In this document: positions 4,750 to 5,891 of the stretch, in pieces
How the letters are laid out: every line of letters begins with the position of its first letter
How positions within the stretch are numbered: position 1 is the stretch's first letter
The notes under the pieces: generated by a model
What the model was told of the DNA's origin: nothing
Databases searched by the model: none
The model's input: the letters and a program-made list of their open reading frames with translations, nothing else
Assembly: GCA_016194625.1 (NCBI GenBank)
Contig: JACQBB010000462.1
Location: 1-5,891, forward strand
Direction of reading: 5' to 3'
Source: Elusimicrobiota bacterium
GTDB lineage: Bacteria > Elusimicrobiota > Elusimicrobia > UBA1565 > UBA9628
DNA: 5,891 nt
Position numbers and translations under genes: made by a program

Positions 4750-5520
4750 TCAGACGCCGAGGCGGTTGATGATCTTGTCGAAGTCCTCGGGCGGGTACGC
4801 GCCGCGCAGGGGGACGCCGTTGATCAGGAAGCCGGGCGTGCCGGTGAAGCCGAACGACTTGGCCTCCTTCACGTCGGCCTCGATCTTGTCGGCGACGACC
4901 TTGCTCTCCGCGTCCTTGGCGGCCTTCGCGACGTCCAGGCCCAGCTCCTTGACGGTCTTCTTGAAGAAGTCCTCGCCGAGCTGCCCCTGGTTCTCGAACA
5001 TCTTGTCGTGGAAGACCCACGCCTTGTCGGGGGACTGCAGCGCGACCGCCTCCTGCCACTTCGCGGCCGGCAGGGCGAACGGGTGGATCGCGACGAGCGG
5101 CAGGTGCTTGTAGACGAAGCGGACCTTGGCGCCGTACTTCTGCCGGACGGCCTCGACGACCTGGAAGCCGCGGCCGCAGTAGGGGCACTGGAAGTCGGAG
5201 TACTCGACGAGCGTGATCGGGGCGTTCTTGTCGCCGCGGACGCGCGTCTTCTCGTCGATGACGGGCTTGAAGGGGTTCTTGTAGGCCGCCTCCAGCTCGG
5301 CCTTCTCCTTCTCCTCCTCCTCCTTCTGCTTCTTCGCCTGATAGTCGCGCTGGGCTTCCATCATCAGCTCGAAGAGGGCGCCCTTGTCGGCCTTCTTCAG
5401 GGCGCCGATGACCAGGTCGGGGTTCGCGTCGAGGGCCTTCTTGAGCTCGTCCCGGCTCACGGCGGCGGCGGCCGGCGCGGCGACGAGGACGCTGAGGACG
5501 GCGGCGAGGGCTCGGTTCAT
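4750..5520 (-). CDS. DsbA/ScsC-like periplasmic thiol-disulfide oxidoreductase
   Basis: A 256-residue exported thioredoxin-fold protein that should oxidise or isomerise disulfides in the periplasm. Features in order: signal peptide (1-20, AAAA cleavage region); a helical stretch 22-60 with a DANPDLVIGAL element like the N-terminal oligomerisation segment of ScsC/Com1-type proteins; a highly charged Lys/Glu helix (62-81); then the catalytic domain beginning GDKNAPITLVEYSDF. The active site is CPYC (Cys112, Cys115), and the partner cis-proline is Pro229 in TGTPGFLI. The helical insertion typical of DsbA lies between. The ATG at 5520 has AGGAG 6 bases upstream and overlaps the stop of the TlpA-type gene by ATGA. 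The pairing of a TlpA-type with a ScsC-type protein recalls ScsD-ScsC of copper-tolerance operons; that parallel is inference. A strong terminator follows. Confidence 0.9.
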   Translation of the reverse strand: MNRALAAVLSVLVAAPAAAAVSRDELKKALDANPDLVIGALKKADKGALFELMMEAQRDYQAKKQKEEEEKEKAELEAAYKNPFKPVIDEKTRVRGDKNAPITLVEYSDFQCPYCGRGFQVVEAVRQKYGAKVRFVYKHLPLVAIHPFALPAAKWQEAVALQSPDKAWVFHDKMFENQGQLGEDFFKKTVKELGLDVAKAAKDAESKVVADKIEADVKEAKSFGFTGTPGFLINGVPLRGAYPPEDFDKIINRLGV

Positions 5521-5891
5521 GAGGGTCTCCTGTTCAGAAGGCTGAGGATATCATTTTCGACCGCGCGGGCGTCCAGGGGGCCGACGTAGCGGCGGGCGAT
5601 GGTCCCGTCGGGAGCGATCAGGAAGGTCGTCGGGAGCATCCGGACGGCGTAGGCGTCCATCGTCCGGCGGTCGGCGTAGAGCAGCGGGTAGTTCAGGCCG
5701 TGGGCGGCGGCGAAGGGGGGGACGACCTTCGCCGCGTCGTCGTCCACGCTGACCGAGAGGAGCTCGAAGCCGTCCGTCGCGGAGCGCTCCTGGAGGGCCC
5801 GCAGCGCGGGCAGCTCCTCCTTGCAGGAGTCGCACCAGGTCGCCCAGAAGTTCAGGACGACGACGCGGCCCTTCTTCGACGAGAGCGAGAC
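5517..5891 (-). CDS. TlpA/ResA-family thioredoxin-like protein, C-terminal part, cut by right edge
   Basis: The last 124 residues of an extracytoplasmic thiol-disulfide reductase of the TlpA/ResA/DsbE group, which reduces cysteines of apocytochromes or of copper-site proteins. The visible part opens with the central strand VVVLNFWATWCDSCKEELP (10-28 of the fragment). Its redox pair is Cys20 and Cys23, with the family Glu just after; DS replaces the usual xP between the cysteines. The cis-proline lies in MLPTTFLI, and DGTIARRYVGPLD is the typical C-terminal strand region. The fragment starts just before the active site, so the signal peptide or membrane anchor and the true start are outside the window. 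The stop overlaps the start of the DsbA-like gene by ATGA, so both are one operon. The family call is firm; the specific partner is unknown. Confidence 0.88.
   Translation of the reverse strand, partial: VSLSSKKGRVVVLNFWATWCDSCKEELPALRALQERSATDGFELLSVSVDDDAAKVVPPFAAAHGLNYPLLYADRRTMDAYAVRMLPTTFLIAPDGTIARRYVGPLDARAVENDILSLLNRRPS
5527..5531 (-). promoter_or_regulatory. Ribosome binding site of the DsbA-like gene
   Basis: AGGAG on the minus strand, 6 bases before the ATG at 5520 and inside the 3' end of the upstream TlpA-type gene. It allows independent initiation in addition to coupling through the ATGA overlap. Confidence 0.65.

Overview
The window is a GC-rich stretch of a diderm (Gram-negative-type) bacterial chromosome. 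It carries an outer-membrane porin, four or five Sec-exported proteins and a lipoprotein. Coding density is very high, with several 4-base ATGA start/stop overlaps. Codons strongly prefer G or C in third position, so long antisense frames appear everywhere and are ignored here. The phylum cannot be fixed from sequence alone; the gene content would suit a GC-rich lineage such as Elusimicrobiota, Acidobacteriota or a proteobacterium, and this is a guess. No RNA genes, CRISPR arrays, insertion sequences or integration scars were seen.

Layout. (1) 1-842, minus strand: the N-terminal third of a class I ribonucleotide reductase large subunit (nrdA), cut by the left edge. (2) 843-988: an AT-richer divergent intergenic region with a good promoter for nrdA and a weaker one facing right. 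(3) 989-1549, plus strand: a SCO1/SenC-family lipoprotein with the CxxxC...H copper/thiol site. (4) 1546-4638, minus strand: a tightly overlapped four-gene operon read apbE, porin, FMN-binding protein, four-helix membrane protein. (5) 4639-4749: an intergenic region with a Fur-box-like palindrome over a candidate apbE promoter, followed by a strong intrinsic terminator for the next operon. (6) 4750-5891, minus strand: an operon of a TlpA/ResA-type thioredoxin (cut by the right edge) and a DsbA/ScsC-like thiol oxidoreductase, joined by an ATGA overlap.

How the genes could work together. ApbE is the enzyme that covalently attaches FMN to exported proteins. The third gene of its operon is an exported FMN_bind protein with an FMN-attachment-like motif. 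The fourth is a 137-residue four-helix membrane protein whose histidines sit at both ends of helices 2 and 4, as in di-haem b-type cytochromes. With the porin, this looks like a compact route for moving electrons from the membrane pool to a periplasmic flavoprotein and on to a substrate entering through the porin. The Fur-like palindrome makes iron (ferric-chelate reduction) the most economical guess for that substrate. This is the most interesting system in the window, and its function is inference. The flanking TlpA, DsbA/ScsC-like and SCO proteins are all extracytoplasmic thiol or copper redox factors, so almost the whole window except nrdA concerns redox chemistry outside the cytoplasm.
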